Source: Polaromonas eurypsychrophila
GTDB lineage: Bacteria; Pseudomonadota; Gammaproteobacteria; Burkholderiales; Burkholderiaceae_C
Direction of reading: 5' to 3'
NCBI RefSeq assembly: GCF_014641715.1
Contig: NZ_BMIG01000017.1
Span: forward strand, 22,024-86,023
Length of the DNA: 64,000 nt
The notes beneath the pieces were generated by a model that saw only the letters and a list, made by a program, of their open reading frames with translations, was not told the DNA's origin and did no database searches. Shown here piece after piece: positions 40,028 through 47,398 of the stretch; position 1 is the first letter of the stretch; every line of letters starts with the position of its first letter. A program made the translations under genes and the position numbers.

Positions 40028-40762
40028 ATGATCGAACAACACATCAACATTCCCGGCGCCGATGGCGCGATGAACAGCTTTGTGGTCTACCCCGAAGAAG
40101 GCGGGCCGCACCCGGTGGTGCTGTTTTATATGGACGCGCCGGGCATGCGGGAAGAGCTGCACGACATGGCACGGCGCATTGCGGCGGTGGGTTATTACGT
40201 GGTGTTGCCCAACCTGTATTACCGGCGCTCACGCGACTTCTGGTTGACCGAGCGCACCGAGCCGCTGATGGCGTTGATGTTTGAACACATGAACGCCCTG
40301 AGCAACGCCATGGTGGTGAGCGACACCGAAGCCTTGCTGCGTTTTGTGGATGCTCAGCCGCAGGCCGACGCCAGCCGCGTGGGCGCAGTGGGCTACTGCA
40401 TGAGCGGCCCGTTTGTGATGGCGGCCGCGGCTGCCCTGCCTGGGCGCATCAGCAGCATCGCCAGCATTCACGGTGCCAACCTGGTGACCGATAAGGACGA
40501 CTCACCGCACCTGATGGCACCCATGATTCGCTGCGAAAGCTACTTTGCCTGCGCCCAAACCGACCGCTGGGCACCCCCTGCGATTGTGCAAACGCTGCAA
40601 GAGGCGCTGGTGGCCGGCGGAACGCCACACCGCATCGAGTGGTATCCGGACACCGAACACGGTTTTGTCTTCCCCAGGCGCGAAGGCATCTACCACCAGG
40701 CGGCTGCCGAGCGGCACTGGGAGCGGCTGTTCGATCTGTTCAGACGCACCTTGCAGGTCTGA
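40028..40762 (+). CDS. Dienelactone hydrolase family protein
   Basis: 244 residues. Nucleophile C124 in GYCMSG, with D (AQTDRWAPP) and H (TEHGFVFP) as the triad. YMDAPGMREELHDMARRIA is the typical start of the domain. There is no signal peptide, so it is cytoplasmic, unlike the YghX-like relative at 9538. It likely hydrolyses a lactone or ester intermediate of aromatic or other catabolism. It is followed by the TetR gene with about 70 bases between. Confidence 0.88.
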   Translation: MIEQHINIPGADGAMNSFVVYPEEGGPHPVVLFYMDAPGMREELHDMARRIAAVGYYVVLPNLYYRRSRDFWLTERTEPLMALMFEHMNALSNAMVVSDTEALLRFVDAQPQADASRVGAVGYCMSGPFVMAAAAALPGRISSIASIHGANLVTDKDDSPHLMAPMIRCESYFACAQTDRWAPPAIVQTLQEALVAGGTPHRIEWYPDTEHGFVFPRREGIYHQAAAERHWERLFDLFRRTLQV

Positions 40763-40800
40763 CCACCGCCGCGGGCGGTCAGCCTGCCAAAACATCCGCT

Positions 40801-40836
40801 TGACTGGAGTAATACTCTGGAGTGATACTCCAGTCA
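40801..40836. promoter_or_regulatory. Tandem palindromic operator of the TetR gene
   Basis: TGACTGGAGTA (40801) is inverted as TACTCCAGTCA (ends 40836). Inside lie two overlapping palindromes GGAGTAATACTC and GGAGTGATACTCC. It ends at the first base of the TetR start codon, so autorepression is likely. Confidence 0.75.
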
Positions 40837-41447
40837 TGGAACCCGTCACTACCAAAGACAAGCTGCTGGATGCCGCCACCAGGGTGTTTCTGGCGCATGG
40901 CTTTGCCGCTGCCTCTATGGACATGGTGCGCATTGAGGCAGGTGTGAGCAACGGCAGCCTGTACCACCACTTTCCTACCAAGGCGCTGCTTGCCGACGCG
41001 CTGTATGCCCACACCCTGCGCGACTTTCATGCGGCCCTGCTGTTGCCAATTGCCGGCGCTGCCACGGCTGAAGCGGGGGTCAAGGGCCTGATACGCGGCT
41101 ACATCCAATGGGTGCTGCAGAACCCGGCGCAAGCGCGCCTGCTGCACAAGCTGCGGCGCACGGATGGCATGGCAGATGGCATGGGAAGTGGAGTTGGAAG
41201 TGGCACGACAGAAGGCACAGAGCGTGGCGCCGTCAATGCGAACGCGTTTGCCGCGCTGGCGCAGTGGATAGACCAGCAGGTGGAGGCCGGCGACATGCGG
41301 GCCATGCCCTTCCCGGTATGGATGGCGCTGGTGTTTTCGCCGGCGCTGTCGCTGACACAGCACTGGGTGGCGCAGGCCAAACCCGGCGTGGCCCCCAAGA
41401 TACGCGCCGCGCTGGAGCATGGCGCCTGGATGGCAGTTGCGGCCTGA
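40836..41447 (+). CDS. TetR family transcriptional regulator
   Basis: 203 residues from the ATG at 40836. The N-terminal HTH is standard: TKDKLLDAATRVFLAHGFAA, AGVSNGSLYHHFPTKALLAD. The C-terminal ligand domain is diverged and contains an insertion rich in Gly and Met (DGMADGMGSGVGSGTTEG) near 112. Its start codon overlaps the palindromic operator. It precedes an SRPBCC and a thioesterase gene on the same strand, probably its targets. Confidence 0.9.
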   Translation: MEPVTTKDKLLDAATRVFLAHGFAAASMDMVRIEAGVSNGSLYHHFPTKALLADALYAHTLRDFHAALLLPIAGAATAEAGVKGLIRGYIQWVLQNPAQARLLHKLRRTDGMADGMGSGVGSGTTEGTERGAVNANAFAALAQWIDQQVEAGDMRAMPFPVWMALVFSPALSLTQHWVAQAKPGVAPKIRAALEHGAWMAVAA

Positions 41448-41484
41448 GCAACCGGGCAACAACAGTTTCAAAAAGGAGTGTTTC

Positions 41485-42012
41485 ATGAAAGTGGTCAAGG
41501 TTCATCAACGCCTGCTGTACGCCCCGCCGGAAAAGGTGGGTGCGCTGATTGATTCGCTGGCGTCGCCCGCAGACACGCTGTGGCCGGGCCAGGCCTGGCC
41601 GCGCATGAAGTTTGACCGGCCCCTGGGCGTGGGCGCTGCCGGTGGCCATGGGCCGATTCATTATTTTGTGGAGGCCTATACCCCCGGCCAGGCTATCCGC
41701 TTTCGCTTCACCGCGCCCAAGGGTTTTGATGGCTGGCACGGTTTTGAGGTGCTGGAGGCCACACCCGTGCACTGTGTGCTGGAGCACCGCATTGAAATGA
41801 CAGCCAGCGGCCCTGCCCTGCTGACCTGGCCGCTGGCCGTCAAGCACCTGCATATCGCCTGCGTGGAAGACGCCCTGTCGCAAGCGCAGGTGGCGCTGGG
41901 CAACCTGCCCAAGCCGGTGCCCTGGCCTGCCCACGTGCGCCTGCTGCACTGGCTGGCCGCCGGCGGCAGACATGTGCCGCAAGCTTTGCCATGGCGGCTG
42001 CATGCCCGCTGA
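41485..42012 (+). CDS. SRPBCC-like hypothetical protein
   Basis: 175 residues from the ATG at 41485, with AAAGGAG before it. LLYAPPEKVGALIDSLASPA, then GPIHYFVEAYTPGQAIRFRF and HGFEVLEATPVHCVLEHRIE follow the helix-grip (START/SRPBCC) pattern for binding hydrophobic ligands. Its end overlaps the thioesterase gene start by 11 bases, so the two are translated together. With the TetR gene upstream this is a three-gene unit. Confidence 0.75.
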   Translation: MKVVKVHQRLLYAPPEKVGALIDSLASPADTLWPGQAWPRMKFDRPLGVGAAGGHGPIHYFVEAYTPGQAIRFRFTAPKGFDGWHGFEVLEATPVHCVLEHRIEMTASGPALLTWPLAVKHLHIACVEDALSQAQVALGNLPKPVPWPAHVRLLHWLAAGGRHVPQALPWRLHAR

Positions 42013-42412
42013 CATCCTCGCCTTTGGGCAACAGGTGCTGGGCCAGCAGGCTTTCAGCAAGCTGCTGGGCGCGCAGCTAGACGCGTTTTCTCCGGGCCAT
42101 GTCGAGCTGTCGCTGCCGGTGGTGCCCGGCCTGCTGCAGCAACACGGCTTTGTGCATGGCGGGGTTCTGTCTTACCTGGCCGACAACGCACTGACCTTTG
42201 CCGGTGGCTCGGTGCTGGGCGACTCGGTCACAGCCGAATACAAGATCAACTACCTGCGCCCGGCCAAGGACGCCGAGCGCCTGCTGGCCGTGGCCACGGT
42301 GGTGGGCAGCGGCAAAACGCAGGCGGTGTGCCGCTGCGATGTTTTCATGCTGCGCGGGCAAGAGCGTACGCTGTGCGCCGCGGCGCAGGGGACAATTCGC
42401 AAGGCGGGGTGA
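42002..42412 (+). CDS. PaaI-type hotdog-fold thioesterase
   Basis: 136 residues. The hotdog motif VVPGLLQQHGFVHGGVLSYL with the catalytic Asp/Glu-containing helix (LADNALTFAGG) and EYKINYLRPAKDAERL is typical of PaaI/YdiI-like acyl-CoA thioesterases. It hydrolyses an acyl-CoA to free acid and CoA; the acyl group is not known. Overlap with the SRPBCC gene suggests a joint task on a hydrophobic CoA ester under TetR control. Confidence 0.88.
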   Translation: MPADILAFGQQVLGQQAFSKLLGAQLDAFSPGHVELSLPVVPGLLQQHGFVHGGVLSYLADNALTFAGGSVLGDSVTAEYKINYLRPAKDAERLLAVATVVGSGKTQAVCRCDVFMLRGQERTLCAAAQGTIRKAG

Positions 42413-42430
42413 GGGCCGGAGGCCCGCGAG

Positions 42431-42567
42431 GCATGGATTGCGGATCAAGTCCGCAATGACAAGCAGAGAGAAGGTCTGTCATCCCGGACCAGTTCCGGGA
42501 TCCATGTTGCATCAGTTACTGCCGCGGATGGATGAGACATAAATTGCGGGTCAAGCCCGCAATGACA
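42431..42567. repeat. GATCGAG/GGGCCTGACCC-type intergenic repeats
   Basis: GGATTGCGGATCAAGTCCGC, TCATCCCGGACCAGTTCCGG, ATTGCGGGTCAAGCCCGCAA: three hairpins directly before the hipBA promoter. Confidence 0.65.
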
Positions 42568-42569
42568 TT

Positions 42570-42646
42570 AACTACATTTAAGGCGTAATTTGACTTAACT
42601 ACTTTAAAGGAGTAAATTCAAAAAACTACTTTTAAGGCGTATTGCC
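42570..42646 (+). promoter_or_regulatory. Three 27-bp tandem repeats before hipB
   Basis: AACTAC then TTTAAGGCGTA-like units start at 42570, 42597 and 42624, exactly 27 bases apart: AACTACATTTAAGGCGTAAT, AACTACTTTAAAGGAGTAAA, AACTACTTTTAAGGCGTATT. The last unit touches the hipB start codon. They are likely HipB operators for cooperative autorepression; the middle unit contains the AAGGAG sequence. Confidence 0.7.
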
Positions 42647-42895
42647 ATGTACTCTGTAGACACACCCCAGCAGTTGCGTACCATTTTGCGGTCCATGCGT
42701 CAGGCAAGCGGGCTCACGCAAGCGCAGCTTGGGGAAAAGATTGGGGTGACTCAAAAGCGCATTGCGCGCATCGAAGCAGCGCCCGAAGTGACCGCCTTTG
42801 ACCAGATCTCCAGAATGGTGACAGCCATGGGCTACCGTCTGGTGATCGAGGAGCCATCAAAACATCGGGTATCCGAGCCGGGGGCTACGTGGTAA
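42647..42895 (+). CDS. hipB: HipB-like XRE antitoxin
   Basis: 82 residues. The helix-turn-helix (LRTILRSMRQASGLTQAQLG, EKIGVTQKRIARIEAAPEV) is the XRE type with HipB layout. The end MVTAMGYRLVIEEP is the HipB beta lid that pairs dimers. HipB represses its operon and neutralises HipA. It overlaps hipA by seven bases (GTGGTAA). Confidence 0.9.
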   Translation: MYSVDTPQQLRTILRSMRQASGLTQAQLGEKIGVTQKRIARIEAAPEVTAFDQISRMVTAMGYRLVIEEPSKHRVSEPGATW

Positions 42896-44259
42896 CAGAG
42901 CGCAGGCAGCGGACCAAGTCGCAGGATCGCATGCTGGCTGTGTGGACCAACGGAGAGCGCGTGGGCACATGGTCACTCATCGACGGGGAGCATCGCTTCC
43001 AGTACGCCGATGCCTGGCCGGCATCTCCCGCTGCACGACCGCTGTCTTTGTCATTGCCCCTAACGCCGAACAACGTGCCACACCGTGGCAATGTGGTTCT
43101 TCATTTTTTTGACAATCTGCTGCCAGACAGCGACACCATTCGGCGGCGCTTGCGCGACAAATTTGCCACCGGAAGTACCGATACGTTTGCCCTGCTGGCA
43201 GCCATTGGCAGGGATTGCGTGGGCGCTGTGCAGCTATTGCCCCTGGGCGAAGAGCCCACGAGTTTTGACCGCATTGAGTCCGCCCCCCTGGACGAAGCCG
43301 GGGTGGAACACGCCATCAATACAGCAGTCACGGGAGGGCGTGTCATCGGCATGCTGGAAGCTGATGATTTTCGAATCTCGATTGCCGGTGCCCAGGAAAA
43401 GACCGCCCTGCTCTGGCATGCCGGCCACTGGAGGCGACCGCTGGGCGCTACACCCACCACGCATATCTTCAAGCTCCCGCTGGGCCTTGTGGGCAACATG
43501 CGGGCGGACATGAGCGACTCTGTAGAAAACGAATGGCTGTGCGCCCGCTTGCTCGCGGCATTCGGTATGCCCGTGGCCAAATGTGAGCCTGCGATATTTG
43601 GCAAGCGCAAGGTGCTGGTGGTTGAGCGCTTCGACCGGGCGCTCCAGACCCCGCCAGCCGGCAATGAGTGGCTGGCGCGCCTGCCGCAGGAAGATTTTTG
43701 CCAGGCGCTGGGCGTGTCCGGAGAGCGCAAGTACGAGTCAGAAGGCGGACCGGGCATACGCGCCATTCTTCGCCAGCTTGAAATCAGCAACCGCGCCAAT
43801 GAAGACCGCCTCACCTTCGTCAAAGCGCAGCTCGCCTTCTGGCTGATGGCCGCCACAGACGGGCACGCCAAAAACTTCTCAATCTTTCTGGAGCGCGGCG
43901 GCGGTTTTCACATGACGCCGCTGTACGACGTGCTGTCAGTCTGGCCCATCATGGGCACGGGGCCGAACCAGGTGCATCCGCGCCGTGCCAAGCTGGGGAT
44001 GGCTATTCGATCAAATTTAGGAAGCAAAAACACGCATTACTACCTGCACGAGATCCGCACCCGCCACTGGCAACTGCTGGCCCGGCAAAGCGGCGTGCCT
44101 GACGCTTTCGACCACATGGTTGCGCTGGTGCTTCAGGTGCCTGACGCGCTGGATCGGGTTGCAGCGCAACTGCCGCCGGGGTTTCCGCAGCGGGTTTTCA
44201 AACCCATACGCGCCGGCATGCTTGCGCAAGCCGAGCAATTCATTTCAGAGCTCCCATGA
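42889..44259 (+). CDS. hipA: HipA-like serine/threonine kinase toxin
   Basis: 456 residues, GTG start at 42889 overlapping hipB. The N-terminal domain has VWTNGERVGTWSL and FFDNLLPDSDTIRRRL. The kinase core has the glycine-loop-like AGAQEK (166-171), ERFDR (246-250), catalytic D324 with N329 (TDGHAKNFSI) and metal D347 (LYDVLS). HipA phosphorylates glutamyl-tRNA synthetase in E. coli and induces persistence; targets of other HipA proteins differ. Its stop overlaps nth (ATGA). Confidence 0.92.
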   Translation: MVTERRQRTKSQDRMLAVWTNGERVGTWSLIDGEHRFQYADAWPASPAARPLSLSLPLTPNNVPHRGNVVLHFFDNLLPDSDTIRRRLRDKFATGSTDTFALLAAIGRDCVGAVQLLPLGEEPTSFDRIESAPLDEAGVEHAINTAVTGGRVIGMLEADDFRISIAGAQEKTALLWHAGHWRRPLGATPTTHIFKLPLGLVGNMRADMSDSVENEWLCARLLAAFGMPVAKCEPAIFGKRKVLVVERFDRALQTPPAGNEWLARLPQEDFCQALGVSGERKYESEGGPGIRAILRQLEISNRANEDRLTFVKAQLAFWLMAATDGHAKNFSIFLERGGGFHMTPLYDVLSVWPIMGTGPNQVHPRRAKLGMAIRSNLGSKNTHYYLHEIRTRHWQLLARQSGVPDAFDHMVALVLQVPDALDRVAAQLPPGFPQRVFKPIRAGMLAQAEQFISELP

Positions 44260-44897
44260 AAACAGAGTCGATTGCCTCCTTCTTTGCCACCCTGAAAGCC
44301 GCCAACCCGCTGCCCGTGACCGAGCTCGAATACACCAGCGTGTTCGAGCTGCTGGCTGCGGTGCTGCTGAGCGCGCAGGCCACCGACGTGAGTGTGAACA
44401 AGGCCACGCGCAAGCTGTTTTCGGTCGCCAACACGCCGCAGAAAATCCTGGACCTTGGCATCGAGGGGCTGGAGGCTTATATCAAGACCATCGGCCTGTA
44501 CCGCAGCAAGGCCAAACACCTGATGGAAGCCTGCCGCATGCTGGTGGAGCAACATGGCAGCGTGGTGCCGCGCAGCCGGGAAGCGCTGGAGGCATTACCC
44601 GGCGTCGGCCGCAAGACCGCCAACGTGGTGCTGAACTCCGCCTTTGGTGAAGCGACGATGGCGGTAGACACGCACATCTTTCGCCTCGGCAACCGGACCG
44701 GCCTGGCGCCAGGCAAGACGCCGCTGGAAGTTGAGCTCAAGCTACTCAAGCGCATCCCGCCCGAATACCTGGTGGACGCGCACCACTGGCTCATCCTGCA
44801 CGGACGTTATGTGTGTGTGGCGCGCAAGCCGATGTGCTGGCAATGCGCGGTGGCGCCGTACTGCGACTTCAGGCCGAAGACGCCTTTGCCTGCGTGA
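44256..44897 (+). CDS. nth: Endonuclease III
   Basis: 213 residues. Helix-hairpin-helix LPGVGRKTANV (114-124) with catalytic K120, and catalytic D138 in AVDTHIFRLGNR. The 4Fe-4S cluster ligands C187, C194, C197 and C203 (C-x6-C-x2-C-x5-C) are all there. It removes oxidised pyrimidines and cleaves abasic sites in base excision repair. Its ATG overlaps the hipA stop, so it is probably cotranscribed with the toxin-antitoxin module, an unusual pairing. Confidence 0.95.
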   Translation: MKTESIASFFATLKAANPLPVTELEYTSVFELLAAVLLSAQATDVSVNKATRKLFSVANTPQKILDLGIEGLEAYIKTIGLYRSKAKHLMEACRMLVEQHGSVVPRSREALEALPGVGRKTANVVLNSAFGEATMAVDTHIFRLGNRTGLAPGKTPLEVELKLLKRIPPEYLVDAHHWLILHGRYVCVARKPMCWQCAVAPYCDFRPKTPLPA

Positions 44898-44918
44898 GGC
44901 ACCGCCCGTGGTCGCGGC

Positions 44919-45347
44919 ATGAATCCCGGGTCGAGCCCGGGATGACAAGTTCGGGATGCGGATGACAATTCTGGTACGCCCTTTTCCCCGCTTGTCATTG
45001 CGGGCCTGACCCGCAATCCAGCTTGCATGCACGCGCGGTGGTTCATGCCACATGGATCTCGGATCGAGTCCGGGATGACAAACTCCGGGGTCCGGGGTGG
45101 CGAACTCGTGCGCCACGGCCCCCTGCTGTCATTGCGGGCCTGACCCGCAATCCAGCTTGCATGCACGCGCGGTGGTTCATGCCGCATGGATCCCGGATCG
45201 AGTCCGGGATGACAAAGTCCGGGGTCCGGGTGGCGAACTCGTGCGCCACGGCCCCTGCTGTCATTGCGGGCCTGACCCGCAATCCAGGTTGCGTCCCCGC
45301 GGCGGTGGTTCATGTCGCGTGGATCCCGGATCGAGTCCGGGATGACC
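44919..45347. repeat. Intergenic repeat array with about 133-bp tandem units
   Basis: The block TGTCATTGCGGGCCTGACCC...GTGGTTCATG...GGATCCCGGATCGAGTCCGGG starts at 44993, 45127 and 45259, with spacings of 134 and 132 bases. Each unit holds two GC-rich hairpins. It fills the 44898-45441 spacer between the nth and Bug genes; no gene seen in it. Confidence 0.8.
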
Positions 45348-45378
45348 ACAGGGATGGCATGCAGCCAGATCCGCTACT

Positions 45379-45428
45379 GTATTGATAGCTGCCTGCGCCC
45401 ATCCGGTATGGGCTACAGGCCTATTTTC
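45379..45428. repeat. AGCTAT-type dispersed intergenic repeat, copy 7
   Basis: TGTATTGATAGCTGCCTGCG then CCGGTATGGGCTACAGGCCT and ATTTTCC, among the best preserved copies. Confidence 0.65.
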
Positions 45429-45441
45429 CTTAAGAAAACAC

Positions 45442-46428
45442 TCAGTCGGCGTAAACGCCGGCTTTCTTGATGACCGGGCCCCACTTGATGATCTCGGCTT
45501 CCAGATGCGTCTTCAGGCCGGCTGCGGAAATCTTGTCCATGGGCGGAATGTCGGAGCTCAAATCGGCCAGGCGCTGCTTGACCATCGGGTCCTGCATGGC
45601 GACCTTCAGTGCGGCGTTGAGCTTTTCAAGCACCGGGGCCGGTGTGCCCTTTGGCGCGTACATGCCGTGCCAGACCTTGACCTCGAAGCCCTTGAGGCCC
45701 TGCTCGTTGAGCGTGGGCACATTGGGCAGCGCCGACAGGCGGTTCAGCGAAGTGACACCGTAGACCTTCACGCGGCCGTCCTTTATCAGCGGCACGGTCT
45801 GCGTGGTCTGGTCGCACAGCAGATCCACCTGGCCGCCGAGCAGGTCGTTCATCGCCGGGCCGGTGCCCTTGTAGGGAATAGTGTTGAGCTCCACACCCAT
45901 CTGGCTCATGAACAGAAGCCCACACAGGTGCGAGACCGCGCCCAGGCCGGCGTTGGCCAGCGAGACCTTGCTGGCATTGGCCTTGAGGTAGGTCTGCAGC
46001 TCCGAAAAATTGGCAGCAGGAAAGTCCTTGCGCGCCAGCAGCGTCATCGGCACATCAACCACCTGGCCGATGTACTCGAAGTCTTTCAGCGGATCGAAGG
46101 TCAGTTTTTTGTAGAGCGCCGGTGCGGTGGCCATGCCCATATGGTGGATGAAGATGGTGTAGCCGTTGGGGGTGGCGCGCGCCACGCGGGTGGCGGCAAT
46201 GGTGCCGCCTGCACCCACGGTGTTTTCTACCAGCACAGTCTGGCCCAGCGCCTTGCCCATGGGTATGGCGATCATGCGGGCGACCACGTCGGTCGGGCCG
46301 CCGGCGGCAAACGGCACGACCAGCGCCACCGGCTTGTCGGGAAAAGCCTGGCTGTGCGCCTGGGTGCCCGCACCCAGGGTAAGCGCTGCGCTGCAGGCCA
46401 GCAAAAGGGTTTTGAGTTTAAGTTTCAT
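45442..46428 (-). CDS. Bug-type tripartite tricarboxylate transporter substrate-binding protein
   Basis: 328 residues from the ATG at 46428, after CGGAGAC. Signal peptide 1-27 (LKTLLLACSAALTLGAGTQA). The Bug fold has FPDKPVALVVPFAAGGPTDV and RVARATPNGYTIF, IPYKGTGPAMNDLLGGQVDL. Bug proteins bind carboxylates in the periplasm for TctAB-like permeases, which are usually encoded elsewhere. As the last gene after the lyase, dehydratase and CoA-transferase genes, it may bind itaconate or a related dicarboxylate (inference). Confidence 0.92.
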   Translation of the reverse strand: MKLKLKTLLLACSAALTLGAGTQAHSQAFPDKPVALVVPFAAGGPTDVVARMIAIPMGKALGQTVLVENTVGAGGTIAATRVARATPNGYTIFIHHMGMATAPALYKKLTFDPLKDFEYIGQVVDVPMTLLARKDFPAANFSELQTYLKANASKVSLANAGLGAVSHLCGLLFMSQMGVELNTIPYKGTGPAMNDLLGGQVDLLCDQTTQTVPLIKDGRVKVYGVTSLNRLSALPNVPTLNEQGLKGFEVKVWHGMYAPKGTPAPVLEKLNAALKVAMQDPMVKQRLADLSSDIPPMDKISAAGLKTHLEAEIIKWGPVIKKAGVYAD

Positions 46429-46552
46429 GCTTGTCTCCGTTGGTAATGGATTGTTCAAAAAAATTATCGGACGGCTTGCGCCGCGAAGCTATCCAAACAT
46501 ACCCGTGCTGCGGTATTTGCCACGACGCGGATGTCAGATTCATTTGCCGCTT

Positions 46553-47398
46553 TCATTTGCCAGTTTCATCAGCCAGCGTGCGCTCGGCCAGCCGCAGCAC
46601 CGGCGTATCGACCATCCGGCCGTCGATCGTGAAAACGGCCCCACCGGCCTGCCGGCTGCCTTCAATGACACGTTGGGCCCAATCGCGCTCAGCCTTTGTC
46701 GGCGCAAGCGCCGCCTGCACTACGGCCACTTGCGACGGGTGAATGCACAGCCTGGCGCCGAAGCCGCTGCGCCGACTGCGCGCGGCGTCCTGCTGCAATT
46801 GCGCGGTGTCGCCGGTGGCGGGTGTCACACCGTCGACAGGCGCAGGCAGGCCGGCGCGGCGTGAGGCCAGTACCAGGCCCAAGCGCACCGGCTGCAGCTC
46901 GGCCTCGTCGGGCCCGCAGGCCATGCCAAGGTCGGCCTGGAAATCCAGGTTGCCAAACACCAGACGTGTGACGCCGGGGCAGGTAGCCAGTAGATCGAGG
47001 GCAGCGAAACCGGCGGCCGACTCGATCAGGGGCAACACCGCGCAGCCGGGGCCAACCATGGCCGCGAGCTGCACCAGATCGGCCACCGACTCGGCCTTGG
47101 GAAGTACGACGCCGCCCAGGCCCAGCATGGCCAACATCTCCACCAGCGCCAGGTCGTCCGCATGCCAGGGTGTGCCGGCGGCGTTGATGCGCACCAGCAC
47201 GCGCGACCGCTCGGTGGCAGGCAGGGCGTTGAATCCATCGGTCAGTTGCTGGCGGGCGGCCACCTTGGCGTCTGGCGCGACGGCGTCTTCCAGATCGATG
47301 ATCACGGCGCCGGCGCCCGACGCCAGCGCCTTGGCATAACGCTCGGGCCGGTTCGCCGGCACAAACAGGAAGGTGCGCGCCGACGCGATGCCTGTCAT
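46553..47398 (-). CDS. HpcH/HpaI aldolase family, CitE-like, probable (S)-citramalyl-CoA lyase
   Basis: 281 residues from the ATG at 47398, overlapping the stop of the MmgE/PrpD gene. The CitE barrel shows FVPANRPERYAKALASGAGA, VIIDLEDAV (Mg-binding E-D), LPLIESAAGF and LCIHPSQV. In itaconate clusters of Pseudomonas and Yersinia this protein (Ccl) cleaves citramalyl-CoA to acetyl-CoA and pyruvate. The context here (CoA-transferase, MaoC hydratase, acyl-CoA dehydrogenase, MmgE/PrpD, LysR) is the same, so I infer that role. Malyl-CoA lyase is an alternative. Confidence 0.8.
   Translation of the reverse strand: MTGIASARTFLFVPANRPERYAKALASGAGAVIIDLEDAVAPDAKVAARQQLTDGFNALPATERSRVLVRINAAGTPWHADDLALVEMLAMLGLGGVVLPKAESVADLVQLAAMVGPGCAVLPLIESAAGFAALDLLATCPGVTRLVFGNLDFQADLGMACGPDEAELQPVRLGLVLASRRAGLPAPVDGVTPATGDTAQLQQDAARSRRSGFGARLCIHPSQVAVVQAALAPTKAERDWAQRVIEGSRQAGGAVFTIDGRMVDTPVLRLAERTLADETGK

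Noticed and set aside
44993..45347. Possible CRISPR array, because of regular repeats
   Set aside because: Units are about 133 bp, made of GC-rich hairpins without unique spacers, and no cas genes are present.
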